Shown here piece after piece: positions 24,355-34,199 of a stretch of DNA of 64,000 nt. The DNA is from Paenibacillus mangrovi. GTDB taxonomy: Bacteria; Bacillota; Bacilli; Paenibacillales; Paenibacillaceae. The position numbers and the translations under genes are program-made. The notes under the pieces were generated by a model. That model did not search any database, had not been told where the DNA came from, and saw only the letters and a list, made by a program, of their open reading frames with translations. Positions within the stretch are counted from its first letter, which is position 1, and every line of letters starts with the position of its first letter. The DNA is taken from positions 1 through 64,000 of the forward strand of contig NZ_JALIRP010000008.1 in NCBI RefSeq assembly GCF_022898935.1, given 5' to 3'.

Positions 24355-25608
24355 CTATACTTTTTCCAATTTGGATATCATTTCCTTCTGCTGCTTGATG
24401 TACTGCATCATGCTGGATTGCACTTCCCACAAATGCCCTTTGGAGTGATTCCGGTTGTATTCCGTGATGGCGGATACCGCGCTGTTCATCGTCTGTTCCA
24501 TTTGGGTTCCCATCTCTTCCTCACTAGGCCCAAGACCAGTCTGAAGCGACTTCATCGCCTCCATCCAGCGGCTGTGAAGATCAGTTATAGCTGAGGTGTC
24601 TTCGGTACTCAGACCCGCTGGATTTTCTTGTCCGAGCAGCTCCGCAGATAGCTGGCTCAGCTTCGATACAAGCTCGGAGCTCACGGCAAAATATTCATTT
24701 ATAGTCCCTGCTTCCCCGCCAAATTTCATCTCGCTGGCCGCAGGCAGCATAACCTCCCTGACATACAGTTCAAGCCCCTGGGCCTTCAATTGGCTGCTTA
24801 GAAACTTGGCCTGCTCAAGGTCTGTCGACATGCCGGCATATACCCTGTTCTCCTGATCCGGGTCCTGACCTGCGGCAATGCCATATTGCTGCAGCTCTTT
24901 TCGGGCCAGTTCCGCACGTTCTTTACTGCTGAACACGCCGTATTGAAGCATGTAATACGATTGTCCCTGGACCTGTACAGCCACGGAAGCTGTTTTGCTA
25001 AACTCCACTGGTGCCTGAGTCACGCCTTGGGCCGCTGGATTCACAGGCGTCACCGAACCGCCGGAACCATCCTTGAAAAAGGAAAGCACGACAAATCCAA
25101 AAAGAGCCCCGGTCACAATGGCTCCAGTAACGGTACCGATGACCTTCCACAATGAGGCGGGACGCCGCGGGCGATAGGACGAATCTCCCAGCTCAGGATA
25201 AACCGAATCTGCAAGATTCCGGAAGTCCTCTGAATGATCTATAAATCCAGTACCGGAGTCATAGGGATCAAGATCATATTCATATCTATCATTCCGGATG
25301 TCATCGTCTTCCTGATATGGCTGCAGTCCGGGCAGTATTTCACTCCAAGGATCGTCTTTATTAAATGGATCGGACCAGCCCTGCATCGGGCCCGGAATGA
25401 CGGTCAGATGATCACGGTTCTTTTTAACGGTTTCCTCTATATGTTCATGACGAGGAGCATTGCTGCTGTCCAGATGCTCCAGTCCTAGAAAATCCTTTCT
25501 GATGATCTCTTTTTGCGCTTGCGGGGCGGCTTTCTGTTCTTCCTGTACAACTTCAAGCTGATGGGAGCTTTCCTCATTGAACCGGAAAGTCATTCTCGCT
25601 TTGTTCAC
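24355..25608 (-). CDS. spoIIB: SpoIIB-like SPOR-domain protein
   Basis: 417 aa from GTG 25608 (GAGG 9 bases upstream); ATG 25614 and ATG 25593 are alternatives. A long acidic cytoplasmic region (~1-150), one transmembrane helix (VIGTVTGAIVTGALFGFVVLSFF, ~157-180) and an extracytoplasmic SPOR domain (~215-290, YYMLQYGVFSSKERAELARKEL), which binds denuded glycan at septa. In B. subtilis SpoIIB sits in this same place before maf and helps polar septum dissolution during engulfment. Overall sequence similarity cannot be tested here; the call rests on domain order and position. Confidence 0.8.
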   Translation of the reverse strand: MNKARMTFRFNEESSHQLEVVQEEQKAAPQAQKEIIRKDFLGLEHLDSSNAPRHEHIEETVKKNRDHLTVIPGPMQGWSDPFNKDDPWSEILPGLQPYQEDDDIRNDRYEYDLDPYDSGTGFIDHSEDFRNLADSVYPELGDSSYRPRRPASLWKVIGTVTGAIVTGALFGFVVLSFFKDGSGGSVTPVNPAAQGVTQAPVEFSKTASVAVQVQGQSYYMLQYGVFSSKERAELARKELQQYGIAAGQDPDQENRVYAGMSTDLEQAKFLSSQLKAQGLELYVREVMLPAASEMKFGGEAGTINEYFAVSSELVSKLSQLSAELLGQENPAGLSTEDTSAITDLHSRWMEAMKSLQTGLGPSEEEMGTQMEQTMNSAVSAITEYNRNHSKGHLWEVQSSMMQYIKQQKEMISKLEKV

Positions 25609-25712
25609 GGTCATACACCTCACCCTTGTCTCATTACAAAGTATATATGACAGATTGTCCGAAGTTATGCTGGTATGGAAGGAAACTAACCAATGATATT
25701 AGGCAAAATACA

Positions 25713-25757
25713 CAAAAAGGACTGTCCCATTCCGCATACGCGGTTTGAAACAGTCCC
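25713..25757 (-). terminator. terminator of valS-folC-murC
   Basis: Stem GGACTGT / ACAGTCC (25719-25725 with 25750-25756) enclosing a second CCGC/GCGG hairpin, followed by five T on the minus strand. 44 bases past the murC stop. Confidence 0.85.
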
Positions 25758-25800
25758 TACAATCAGACACAAGCCTATGTAAGCAACGGGCCTTACAGGC

Positions 25801-27162
25801 CTATAGCTCCTTCGCCAACTGATAGCCAACCTTCCAAATATCCCCAGCACCCATCGTGATGACGAGCGTACCCGGCTGAATTCTTTGCTTCAGATCAGAC
25901 AGCACATCTTCTTTGGTTGGAAGATATCTTGCGCTGGCATTGCTGTTCTGCTTGATCAGCTCAACCAGCTTGGAGGAGTGTACGCCTTCAATCTGCTTCT
26001 CTCCGGCAGGCGAATAAATATCCGTGATGATGACCTCGTCGGCTTCGCCGAAAGCTCGGCTAAAGGCATCCAGCAGGAAGAACGTACGGGTATAGCGCTG
26101 CGGCTGGAATACGGCGATAATCCGTTTGCCTGTCGCTTTGGCCGCGCTGATCGTCGCTTCAATCTCCGTTGGATGATGGGCGTAATCGTCGATGATCAGG
26201 ATATCATTTTTTTCGCCCAACACCTGGAAGCGGCGCTTGGCACCATGGAACTTGGAGATGCCTTTGGCAATTTGTTCAAACGGGATCCCCGCTTTAAGGC
26301 ACGAAATTACCGTTGCCATCGCATTGTACACGTTATGGCGTCCAGGCACCGACAATTCCACCGTTCCGAGCGGAGTACCCTTGTGATTCATCGTAAAAGA
26401 CACTTGACGGTCACCAAGCACCAGATCGGTTGCCGTATATTCCGCATCCGTATCAATGCCATATGTGGCTACCTGGCAGCGGATTCCCGGAATGATCGCC
26501 TGAATGTTGGCATCATCTCCACAAACCACGGCGGTGCCGTCTTCACGGATCTGATTCAGAAACTGGACATAAGCGCCTTTCAGCTTATTGAAGTCTCCGT
26601 CATAGTTTTCCAGGTGATCGGCCTCAATGTTGGTCACAATGCCAAGCCATGGATGATACTGTAGAAACGAACCATCGCTTTCATCTGCTTCAGCGACAAC
26701 GAAATCCCCTTTTCCGGCCTTCGCGTTCGTACCTACGTTCATGATTTCCCCGCCGATAATGTAGGTCGGATCGACGCCGCATTCTTCCATGACCAAAGCA
26801 ATCATAGAGGAAGTCGTTGTTTTCCCATGCGCACCGGCAACCGCTACGCCTTTACGCTCATTCAGCAGTCTTGCAAGCATTTGTGAACGGTGAAGGATCG
26901 GAATATTAAGCTGTTCCGCCTCTACCCGTTCCACATTGTCTTTGGACAAAGCCGTCGAATACACGACAAGATCGGCTCCATGTACCTGCTCCGCCGTATG
27001 TCCAATATAAATTTTAGCGCCCTTGGCAGCCAACTTTTCCGTTAATTCCTGAGAAGCCACATCCGAACCTGTGACCTTGTATCCCATTTCCAGCATAACT
27101 CGTGCAATGGCGCTCATCCCGTAGCCACCAATACCGATAAAATGAACATGTTCTGAATTCAA
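25801..27162 (-). CDS. murC: UDP-N-acetylmuramate--L-alanine ligase
   Basis: 453 aa from TTG 27162 (GGTG 8 bases upstream), 7 bases after folC; upstream in-frame codons lie inside folC. Adds L-Ala to UDP-MurNAc. The N-terminal nucleotide motif FIGIGGYGMSAIA, the ATP loop GAHGKTTTSSMIAL (~110-123) and the Mur ligase motifs (EADESDGSF, DDYAHHPTEI) are all present. In B. subtilis murC lies elsewhere, so its place after folC is an addition to the conserved order. Confidence 0.96.
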   Translation of the reverse strand: MNSEHVHFIGIGGYGMSAIARVMLEMGYKVTGSDVASQELTEKLAAKGAKIYIGHTAEQVHGADLVVYSTALSKDNVERVEAEQLNIPILHRSQMLARLLNERKGVAVAGAHGKTTTSSMIALVMEECGVDPTYIIGGEIMNVGTNAKAGKGDFVVAEADESDGSFLQYHPWLGIVTNIEADHLENYDGDFNKLKGAYVQFLNQIREDGTAVVCGDDANIQAIIPGIRCQVATYGIDTDAEYTATDLVLGDRQVSFTMNHKGTPLGTVELSVPGRHNVYNAMATVISCLKAGIPFEQIAKGISKFHGAKRRFQVLGEKNDILIIDDYAHHPTEIEATISAAKATGKRIIAVFQPQRYTRTFFLLDAFSRAFGEADEVIITDIYSPAGEKQIEGVHSSKLVELIKQNSNASARYLPTKEDVLSDLKQRIQPGTLVITMGAGDIWKVGYQLAKEL

Positions 27163-27169
27163 CAGATTT

Positions 27170-28540
27170 TCACCAACCTTTTTCAGAATCGGTCTGACCC
27201 AGCAGAGCGGCCCGCACATCCGATATCAAGTAAAGCGTGCCAGATACCACCGCTAAATCCTCCGCTTCTGTCCGTGACTTAAGTAGTTCTAGCGCGTTTT
27301 TCCAATCCGGTTCTACGATGATCTGCAAACCTGGTTTGCCGTAGGAATGCTTCAGCCCCTCTGCTAATTCATGCAGCGCTTCAGCGTCCATTTTTTTCCG
27401 GAAGTCCGGCTCGGTCAGGATAAGCGTATCCACTATAGGAAGTATATGCTTCAAATAGGTTTCATGATGCTTATTCGACAGCATTCCCATCATCAAATTT
27501 AAACGTTCATGCGGGTAGTGCCGCTCAATGCTTTTCCGCAAAGATTCGGCACCCTCCGGATTATGTGCTCCATCGAGCACGATGCGCGGCGCAGAGGATA
27601 CTTCCTCCATGCGTCCTGCCCAGACCGTATCGCGGAATCCTTTTAAAATATCTTCTTCATCCATGACAAAAGCCATGTATTGGCGAAGCACTTCCAGTGC
27701 CATCAGCGCCCCGGCCGCATTGGCAATCTGATGCTCGCCCTTCATACCGATCTCAATATCATACTCGCGGAAAGGCCCCGAGAAATGGAAGGACTGGTAC
27801 GGACCATGCTCGCCCGTATACTCATACTTGAATTTTTCGCCTGCCAAATACAGTGTTGCCTTACATTCCATCGCTTTTTTTCGCAGAACCTGAGTCGCTT
27901 CCGGCTGCTGCACACAGCTGACGACAGGCACACCTGATTTGATGATGCCCGCTTTTTCAAAAGCAATCTGCTCCACGGTATCACCGAGAACATCGGTATG
28001 GTCCATGCCGACGTTGGTAATGATCGACACCACCGGGAATACAATATTGGTAACATCCAGCCTTCCCCCAAGTCCAGTCTCCCATACGACAATATCCGGC
28101 ACACACTCCTCTGCATAATACAAAATGGCGAGCGCCGTCGAAACCTCAAACATGGTAGGCGATCCCAGCTCGGTGGAGGCGATTTCTTGTACGATTGGAT
28201 ACAGTCTGTTGGCAAGCGCCAACAGTGATTCCTCAGGGATATCCTCACCATTATACTGAAACCGGTTTGTAAATTTGGTGATGTAAGGGGACGTGAACGT
28301 CCCCACCGTATAGCCGCTTTGCAAGAGAACCCGGGTCAAAAATGCGCAGGTCGAGCCTTTGCCATTCGTGCCCGCGATATGAATGAACTTCAGGCGCCGA
28401 TGAGGATTCTGGAGTATCTCCATCATCTTCTCAATTCTTGACATGCCCGGGCGGATTCCAAAAGGAATCAGCCCGTTAATCCAGTCTACAGCTTCTGTAT
28501 ATGTGTTCAGGTACGCAGAGGCTTCAAATTGATCTCCCAT
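27170..28540 (-). CDS. folC: folylpolyglutamate/dihydrofolate synthase
   Basis: 456 aa. Mur-ligase-like enzyme that adds glutamate to folates (and probably to dihydropteroate). ATP loop AGTNGKGSTCAFL (~56-68), TSPYITKFTNR omega region, DHTDVLGDT and DGAHNPEGAESL are intact. AAGGTG precedes ATG 28540. It lies 88 bases after valS and 7 before murC. Confidence 0.95.
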   Translation of the reverse strand: MGDQFEASAYLNTYTEAVDWINGLIPFGIRPGMSRIEKMMEILQNPHRRLKFIHIAGTNGKGSTCAFLTRVLLQSGYTVGTFTSPYITKFTNRFQYNGEDIPEESLLALANRLYPIVQEIASTELGSPTMFEVSTALAILYYAEECVPDIVVWETGLGGRLDVTNIVFPVVSIITNVGMDHTDVLGDTVEQIAFEKAGIIKSGVPVVSCVQQPEATQVLRKKAMECKATLYLAGEKFKYEYTGEHGPYQSFHFSGPFREYDIEIGMKGEHQIANAAGALMALEVLRQYMAFVMDEEDILKGFRDTVWAGRMEEVSSAPRIVLDGAHNPEGAESLRKSIERHYPHERLNLMMGMLSNKHHETYLKHILPIVDTLILTEPDFRKKMDAEALHELAEGLKHSYGKPGLQIIVEPDWKNALELLKSRTEAEDLAVVSGTLYLISDVRAALLGQTDSEKGW

Positions 28541-28628
28541 TTACCATTTCACCTTCTGAGATATATTTAATCCAGGAAGCATTGCAGCGCCATGCTCCCA
28601 GTCAATCGGTTCCCCGTAAATCAGCCAA

Positions 28629-31295
28629 TCAGCCCTTCAGTTCCTCGATCCGTGCAATGACCTTGCTGCGCTTGTCAGAGTAGTCAGCCATCTTCGCTTT
28701 CTCCTCTTCGATGACCTTCGCCGGTGCCTTGGATACAAAACCCTGGTTGCTGAGCTTCTTCTCCACGCGCTCGACTTCGCTGCTTAGGTTCTGCAGCTCT
28801 TTTTCAAGACGTGCGATTTCCTGGTCGATATCGATCAGGCCCGCAAGCGGCAGATACAGCTCGGCACCAGTCACAACCGCGGTCATGGCTTTGTCCGGAG
28901 TCTCAAGCCCGAGACCGGCTTCAAAGCTGGATGTGTTGCAGAAGCGCTGAACATAAATCTCATTGCGGTTCACGATTTGAAGCATTTGCTCATCCCCGGC
29001 TTTCAGAATGAGCTCTATTTTTTTGCTCATCGGTACATTGACTTCGGCACGGATATTCCGTACGGCACGGATGACATCCATCAGCAGGGACATCTCACGC
29101 GCAGCCTCGGCATTCTCAAGAGCGGGGTCATACTCAGGCCAAGCGGCCAGTGTAATCGACTCGCCTTGATGCGGAAGATGTTGCCAGATCTCTTCGGAGA
29201 TGAACGGCATAAACGGATGCATCATGCGCAGCGTGCGGTCAAGCACGTAGGAGAGCACAGATTTCGTCGTATGTTTTGCCGCTTCGTCATCCCCGTAAAG
29301 GGACAGTTTGGAGAATTCGATATACCAGTCGCAGAGGTCATCCCAGATGAAGTTGTACAGCAGGCGGCCGGTCTCACCAAATTCATAGGCATCTATTAGA
29401 CGCGTAATGTCGCGGGAAGTTTCGTTCAGACGGTGAAGAATCCAGCGGTCAGCCGTGCTGAGTTCGCCGCTTATGTCAATGTCGTCATAAGTGAATCCCT
29501 GGAGATTCATCAAAGCAAAACGCGATGCATTCCAGATCTTGTTGGCAAAGTTCCGGGCCTGCTCTACGCGTTCCCAGCGGAAACGCAAATCCTGTCCCGG
29601 CGTGCTGCTGGTCGAGATCATGTAGCGCATGGCATCCGCACCGTATTTTTCAATAACGTCCAGCGGATCCACGCCATTGCCAAGCGACTTGGACATCTTC
29701 TTGCCTTCCGGATCGCGTACCAGACCATGCATTAGCACGTCCTTAAATGGAATCTCGCCGGTAAACTCAAGTGCCGTAAAGATCATGCGGGCTACCCAGA
29801 AATAAATGATATCGTATCCGGTCACCAGAACATCTGTTGGATAGTAACGCTTGAGATCTTCAGTCTGGTCAGGCCAGCCAAGAGTCGAGAATGGCCACAG
29901 CGCCGAGCTGAACCAGGTATCCAGTACGTCCTCATCCTGACGAAGCGAGGTAGAGCCGCACTTGGAGCACTTCGTTACGTCTTCATGGGCAACATGAATC
30001 TCGCCGCAGGATTCGCAGTACCAGGCCGGGATACGGTGTCCCCACCAGAGCTGACGGGAAATACACCAGTCACGTACGTTTTCGATCCAGTTGAGATACG
30101 TTTTTTCAAAACGGTCCGGCACAAAGTTTACACCTTTGCCAGATTTCTGCGCTTCAATGGCGGCTTCGGCGAGCGGCTGCATTTTAACGAACCACTGCGT
30201 GGACAGGTAAGGCTCTACGACAGCACCTGTACGCTCACTATGGCCAACTTGGTGAAGGTGGTCTTCGATTCTGATCAGGACGCCTTGATCTTTGAGGTCC
30301 TGAACGATCTGCTTGCGGCAGTCGCTGCGGTCCATTCCCTGGTATTTACCGGCAAGTTCATTCATTGTGCCGGTCTCATCCATCACCGTAATTTGCGGCA
30401 GGTCATGACGCAAACCTACTTCGAAGTCGTTCGGATCATGGGAAGGTGTAATTTTTACAGCTCCGCTTCCGAATTCCTTGTCAACATACTCATCGGCAAT
30501 AATCGGAATTTCACGGCCGACAATCGGCAGAACGAGCATTTTTCCGATCATGTCCTTATAGCGCTCATCCTTCGGATGAACGGCTACAGCCGAATCCCCG
30601 AGCATGGTTTCCGGACGTGTCGTTGCGACCGTAATATGCCCGCTGCCGTCCTTAAGAGGATAGGAAAGGTGATATAAGTGTCCTTGAACCTCTTTATATT
30701 CAACCTCAATATCCGAAAGCGCCGTACGGGCAGCCGGATCCCAGTTGATGATGCGTTTGCCGCGATAAATGAGCTCTTTTTCATGCAGCTTAACAAATAC
30801 CTCGCGCACGGCTTTGGACAGACCTTCATCCAGTGTAAAACGTTCTCTGGAGTAATCCAAGGAGAAGCCCATTTTCGCCCACTGCTCGTGGATGGTCTCC
30901 GCATATTTGTCTTTCCACTCCCATACCTTTTCTAGGAACTTCTCCCGTCCCAGGTCATAGCGTGTAACGCCTTCCTCACGCAGTTTTTGCTCCACCTTCG
31001 TCTGAGTGGCGATGCCCGCATGGTCCGAGCCCGGAAGCCAAAGCGCGTCATAACCCTGCATGCGCTTGGTTCGGATCAGGATATCCTGCAGTGTAAAGTC
31101 GAGCGCGTGCCCGATGTGCAGCATCCCCGTAACGTTAGGAGGCGGAATGACAATCGTATAAGGCTTGGCGTCTTGGCGCTGCCCTGCTTTGAAAAACTCG
31201 CCTTCAATCCAGTATTTGTACCATTTTTCTTCGGCTGCCTTCGGATCGTATGTCGTCGGCATCTCCGTCGTTAATTTGTTGTCCTGCTCTGCCAT
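28629..31295 (-). CDS. valS: valyl-tRNA synthetase
   Basis: 888 aa, class I synthetase. HIGH motif as HIGHALDFTL (~residue 60), KMSKS motif as KKMSKSLGNGVDP (~525), the editing domain between them with the TTRPET motif, an anticodon-binding domain from ~630 and a C-terminal coiled coil (~815-888, IARLEKELQNLSSEVERVEKKLSN) that contacts tRNA. GGAGGA precedes ATG 31295. Expression is controlled by the valine T-box at 31341-31650. Confidence 0.98.
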   Translation of the reverse strand: MAEQDNKLTTEMPTTYDPKAAEEKWYKYWIEGEFFKAGQRQDAKPYTIVIPPPNVTGMLHIGHALDFTLQDILIRTKRMQGYDALWLPGSDHAGIATQTKVEQKLREEGVTRYDLGREKFLEKVWEWKDKYAETIHEQWAKMGFSLDYSRERFTLDEGLSKAVREVFVKLHEKELIYRGKRIINWDPAARTALSDIEVEYKEVQGHLYHLSYPLKDGSGHITVATTRPETMLGDSAVAVHPKDERYKDMIGKMLVLPIVGREIPIIADEYVDKEFGSGAVKITPSHDPNDFEVGLRHDLPQITVMDETGTMNELAGKYQGMDRSDCRKQIVQDLKDQGVLIRIEDHLHQVGHSERTGAVVEPYLSTQWFVKMQPLAEAAIEAQKSGKGVNFVPDRFEKTYLNWIENVRDWCISRQLWWGHRIPAWYCESCGEIHVAHEDVTKCSKCGSTSLRQDEDVLDTWFSSALWPFSTLGWPDQTEDLKRYYPTDVLVTGYDIIYFWVARMIFTALEFTGEIPFKDVLMHGLVRDPEGKKMSKSLGNGVDPLDVIEKYGADAMRYMISTSSTPGQDLRFRWERVEQARNFANKIWNASRFALMNLQGFTYDDIDISGELSTADRWILHRLNETSRDITRLIDAYEFGETGRLLYNFIWDDLCDWYIEFSKLSLYGDDEAAKHTTKSVLSYVLDRTLRMMHPFMPFISEEIWQHLPHQGESITLAAWPEYDPALENAEAAREMSLLMDVIRAVRNIRAEVNVPMSKKIELILKAGDEQMLQIVNRNEIYVQRFCNTSSFEAGLGLETPDKAMTAVVTGAELYLPLAGLIDIDQEIARLEKELQNLSSEVERVEKKLSNQGFVSKAPAKVIEEEKAKMADYSDKRSKVIARIEELKG

Positions 31296-31340
31296 ATTTG
31301 CATTCCTCCATCACAAGCTCAATCTTTTTGTTTGGAAAAA

Positions 31341-31650
31341 CAAAAAAGCCCTTCGTCCTCAAAGGACGAAAGGCTGTTCTTTCGCGGTACCACCTTTGTT
31401 TCGCGTATGCCTGTGCAAAGACATCATAGGCATTTTCGCAGCCTTAATGCAGCTGCTTTCATGTACGCGACACTTCATGCAGATAACGGCTGCAGCCGGT
31501 CATACTCTAACCCAAGTAACGGGCTCAAGCAGACAACTCCCGGGCGACTTCGGATGAAATAGCATCCTGCGGAATCTCACAGCGCAGCAATTCCACTCTC
31601 TGAAGGGCATGTCAACCTACTATTCCCGATCATCGTTCTTGACAAAATAT
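31341..31650 (-). promoter_or_regulatory. T-box riboswitch for valS-folC-murC, specifier GUC
   Basis: About 300 nt of leader. The minus strand has the T-box core AGGTGGTACCGCG (31383-31395), stem I elements AGTA and AGAGAG, and a specifier segment GAA-GTC-GCC placing GTC (Val) at 31546-31548. The terminator AGCCTTTCGTCC/GGACGAAGGGCT with a T run lies at 31341-31375, ~45 bases before valS. Uncharged tRNA-Val would stabilise the antiterminator. The specifier was read by alignment of motif context, not by folding. Confidence 0.92.
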
Positions 31651-31685
31651 ATGCTTATCATAACTTGGTTGTTGCCTTAAGTCAA
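31650..31685 (-). promoter_or_regulatory. sigma-A promoter of the valS T-box transcript
   Basis: Minus-strand TTGACT (31680-31685), a 17-base spacer and TATGAT (31657-31662). Transcription should start near 31650, at the base of the T-box stem I. Confidence 0.85.
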
Positions 31686-31778
31686 CATAACTTGGGTTTT
31701 GACTATCTAAGTCGGTATCCTGTTGGCATTTATTATTATCATATGTATGATTCTTAAACAGGGGTTCGGGCCAAACAC

Positions 31779-31815
31779 AAAAAAGCACCCGGATCTTTTT
31801 CGCGCACCGGGCGCT
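31779..31815 (-). terminator. terminator of spoVID
   Basis: Stem AGCGCCCGG / CCGGGTGCT on the minus strand (with one G-T pair), followed by six T. It begins ~25 bases past the spoVID stop. Confidence 0.85.
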
Positions 31816-31840
31816 CCTTGTGTTTATCAAAATATCAATT

Positions 31841-33145
31841 TTAAGGAATGTAAAGGATCTGTCCTTCCTCAACGGTTTGATCAGCCAGCCGGTTATGCAG
31901 TAAAATTTCACGGGCACTGAGCTGGTACCGGTTTGCGATCGTCTCGAGTGTTTCTTCCCGCTGAACAATGCATAAGCGTACTTTACGGAATTGAGTTTTC
32001 TCCGTGCTGCTTCCGAGAAATAAATTTTGCCACTGGATCTCATCGCTTCCGCCTACTTCTCGTCCCGCTTCCTCCTTCTTAGGCTCTTCCGACAAAGCCT
32101 GCTGTTCCTGCTCTTTCAGGGAACGACTCGAAGCCAGAAGTGAGGAGAATCCGATGGCTTCCTTCTCATCAACCTGCGCTTCTTTTTTGCTGCCAAGAGC
32201 GACCCGCATTTCCCGGTCATCCGCCGCTTCCTCCTGTTGAACGGATTCCTGCTGAAAAGCACTGAACGGAAAGACTGGCTCGTGGACCGGTTCCTGCTGA
32301 GCAGAAGTCAGGTAAATATCCGTCGCCTGATCCTCGTCCGCCTGAATGGCCGTTTGTTCCGGGTGCAGCAGCTCCGACTCGTCTTCGTGTTCGAAATGCC
32401 ATACATTCGAGTTCGCCTTGTTCCCGCTGCGTTCCGCGGATTCCTTGTCCGTATGTAACGCGCCGGGAGAAATTTCTTTTTCAGCTGCAGACGTCTCGTC
32501 ATTCGTCCGCTGCTCTGGAGCCGATTCGAACTGCGGCGGAAAATTCGAAAAGCCGGAGGCTTCAATGCTTTCAGGGACGAAAACGGCTTCCGATGCATAT
32601 GCCGGCGTCTCGTTACCCGCTGCAAACGCCGCATCACTCGTTTCCCTGATCTCTGCCTCATCCGCACGGCCCTCCTCCTCTTCCAAAAAAGCGGTCAACA
32701 CAGGATCATTCGCCGGATCGTCTGACGCATGTACAACCGTAAATTCATCAGCATTCCAGGCGGCAGCCGAGTCGCTCACCGCTGTTTCGATTCCCCGAAG
32801 CGAGAGCACACCCGTGATATTCAAGCTGCGCTTGGATAAAAGGTCTACGTCGAAATTTTCAATTTCAACGGCAATCTCGTCAAGCGAAGACACACGGTTC
32901 GTAGGCACGGTAATTTCTACGGGAATAAAATGCTCGAGACGCTGTATACCGTCCTCCTCCCCGTCGCTTCTGTACAAGCCGCTGAGCATTAGATGACCAC
33001 GAAGCGCAACCTGCTCCCCCTGGCTGATGACCTGAATATGAGGCAGCAGCTCGATTTCTTCCAGTTCGGCAATTCCGGACACATCTTCCGATAAATGAAT
33101 CCGTTCATAAATATCAAAGCGCAAACCGTAGGACTGGTCAAACAC
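31841..33145 (-). CDS. spoVID: spore coat assembly protein SpoVID
   Basis: 434 aa from GTG 33145 (AAAGGAGG 8 bases upstream). The N-terminal SpoVID domain (~1-130) starts YGLRFDIYERIHLSEDVSGI and has HFIPVEITVPTNRV, recognisable from Bacillus SpoVID, which encases the forespore with coat layers and recruits SafA. The long middle (~135-375) is acidic, Ser/Glu/Ala-rich and low-complexity. A C-terminal LysM domain (~388-434, IVQREETLETIANRYQL) is also present in the Bacillus protein. Position near hemL is conserved. The SafA-like partner is at 533-2362. Confidence 0.9.
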   Translation of the reverse strand: MFDQSYGLRFDIYERIHLSEDVSGIAELEEIELLPHIQVISQGEQVALRGHLMLSGLYRSDGEEDGIQRLEHFIPVEITVPTNRVSSLDEIAVEIENFDVDLLSKRSLNITGVLSLRGIETAVSDSAAAWNADEFTVVHASDDPANDPVLTAFLEEEEGRADEAEIRETSDAAFAAGNETPAYASEAVFVPESIEASGFSNFPPQFESAPEQRTNDETSAAEKEISPGALHTDKESAERSGNKANSNVWHFEHEDESELLHPEQTAIQADEDQATDIYLTSAQQEPVHEPVFPFSAFQQESVQQEEAADDREMRVALGSKKEAQVDEKEAIGFSSLLASSRSLKEQEQQALSEEPKKEEAGREVGGSDEIQWQNLFLGSSTEKTQFRKVRLCIVQREETLETIANRYQLSAREILLHNRLADQTVEEGQILYIP

Positions 33146-33296
33146 AGAAATGTCCTCCTTTCGGCATATTTCTAACCATGAGTCTGCTCACGGCATGAGC
33201 CCCAAAAAGCGTTACTCATTTTATCTATATGCTCCAAATATAAGGGCATTCCAGTTTTGCACCTATCCGGCGGTTTGCGCCGATATTTTATACATA

Positions 33297-34199
33297 TTAT
33301 TCTCTCTTGCTCAGCTTGTTATGAAGCTCCTGCAGATCGCTGGGCCATGGATCAACTACTTCAATCCGCTCTCCCGTGAAAGGATGGGAAAAATCCAGCC
33401 TTTCGCCATGCAGCGCCTGCCTTCCAATCAAAGACATGCTGCCGCCGTAAAGCGAATCCCCCAGCAGCGGATGACCCAAATGACTGAGATGGACGCGGAT
33501 CTGATGCGTACGGCCCGTTTCCAGCTCCAAATGCACCAGAGAGGCGTTTTTATACACCTCACCGACACGCACATGCGTAACAGCGTGCTGTCCGGTAGTA
33601 GATACGCGTCTGCGCTGCTTGTGATGGCGGTCTTTGCCAATCGGCAGATCAATGACCTTTAGCTCGGCTGAGACCCTACCCTGCACAAAAGCGACGTAGC
33701 TGCGGGCAATGCGTTTGTGCCGCATATCTTCATCCAGCTTCAATTGAGCCCAGTCATTTTTGGCATAAAGAACAGGTCCGGACGTATGTTGATCCAGCCT
33801 GTGGATATGACGTACGGCAATTTCTTCTCCCTGCATCTGAAAATGCGCAGCGACCGCATGATCAAGGGTAGGTTGCGTTTCGCCTTTCCGCCCGTCAGGA
33901 TGGATGTTCATGCCAGCTGGCTTATGCACAACCAGGCAAAAATCATCCTCGTACAAAATTTCCAGCTCCCGCCACATCGGTTCGATTCCCGGCTGTTGAA
34001 CAGGAAAGAGGGCCAGCCGCAGCCGGTCCCCTTTCCATTCCATTCCTTTTTTGGACTGCAGCTGTTTCAGGAGCTTTTCCGGCATGCCCAGTGACTCCAG
34101 CAGCCATGCTGCTGCCGCCTGATCCCGGTCCTCAGCTAGGCTTAAGCTTTTCCCCGGAGTCAGTTCCAGCCACTGGCCGCGGCGCGTCCAGGTTCTCAC
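33297..34199 (-). CDS. RluA-family pseudouridine synthase
   Basis: 300 aa from GTG 34199, overlapping the hemL stop by 4 bases (GTGA). Isomerises uridine in rRNA or tRNA. The catalytic aspartate is in HRLDQHTSGPVLYAKN (~145-160); LETGRTHQIRVHLSHLGHPLLGD is the second conserved RluA/RluD motif. The N-terminal ~85 residues have no clear S4 domain. The exact target is unknown. Its coupling to hemL is probably organisational. Confidence 0.9.
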   Translation of the reverse strand: MRTWTRRGQWLELTPGKSLSLAEDRDQAAAAWLLESLGMPEKLLKQLQSKKGMEWKGDRLRLALFPVQQPGIEPMWRELEILYEDDFCLVVHKPAGMNIHPDGRKGETQPTLDHAVAAHFQMQGEEIAVRHIHRLDQHTSGPVLYAKNDWAQLKLDEDMRHKRIARSYVAFVQGRVSAELKVIDLPIGKDRHHKQRRRVSTTGQHAVTHVRVGEVYKNASLVHLELETGRTHQIRVHLSHLGHPLLGDSLYGGSMSLIGRQALHGERLDFSHPFTGERIEVVDPWPSDLQELHNKLSKRE

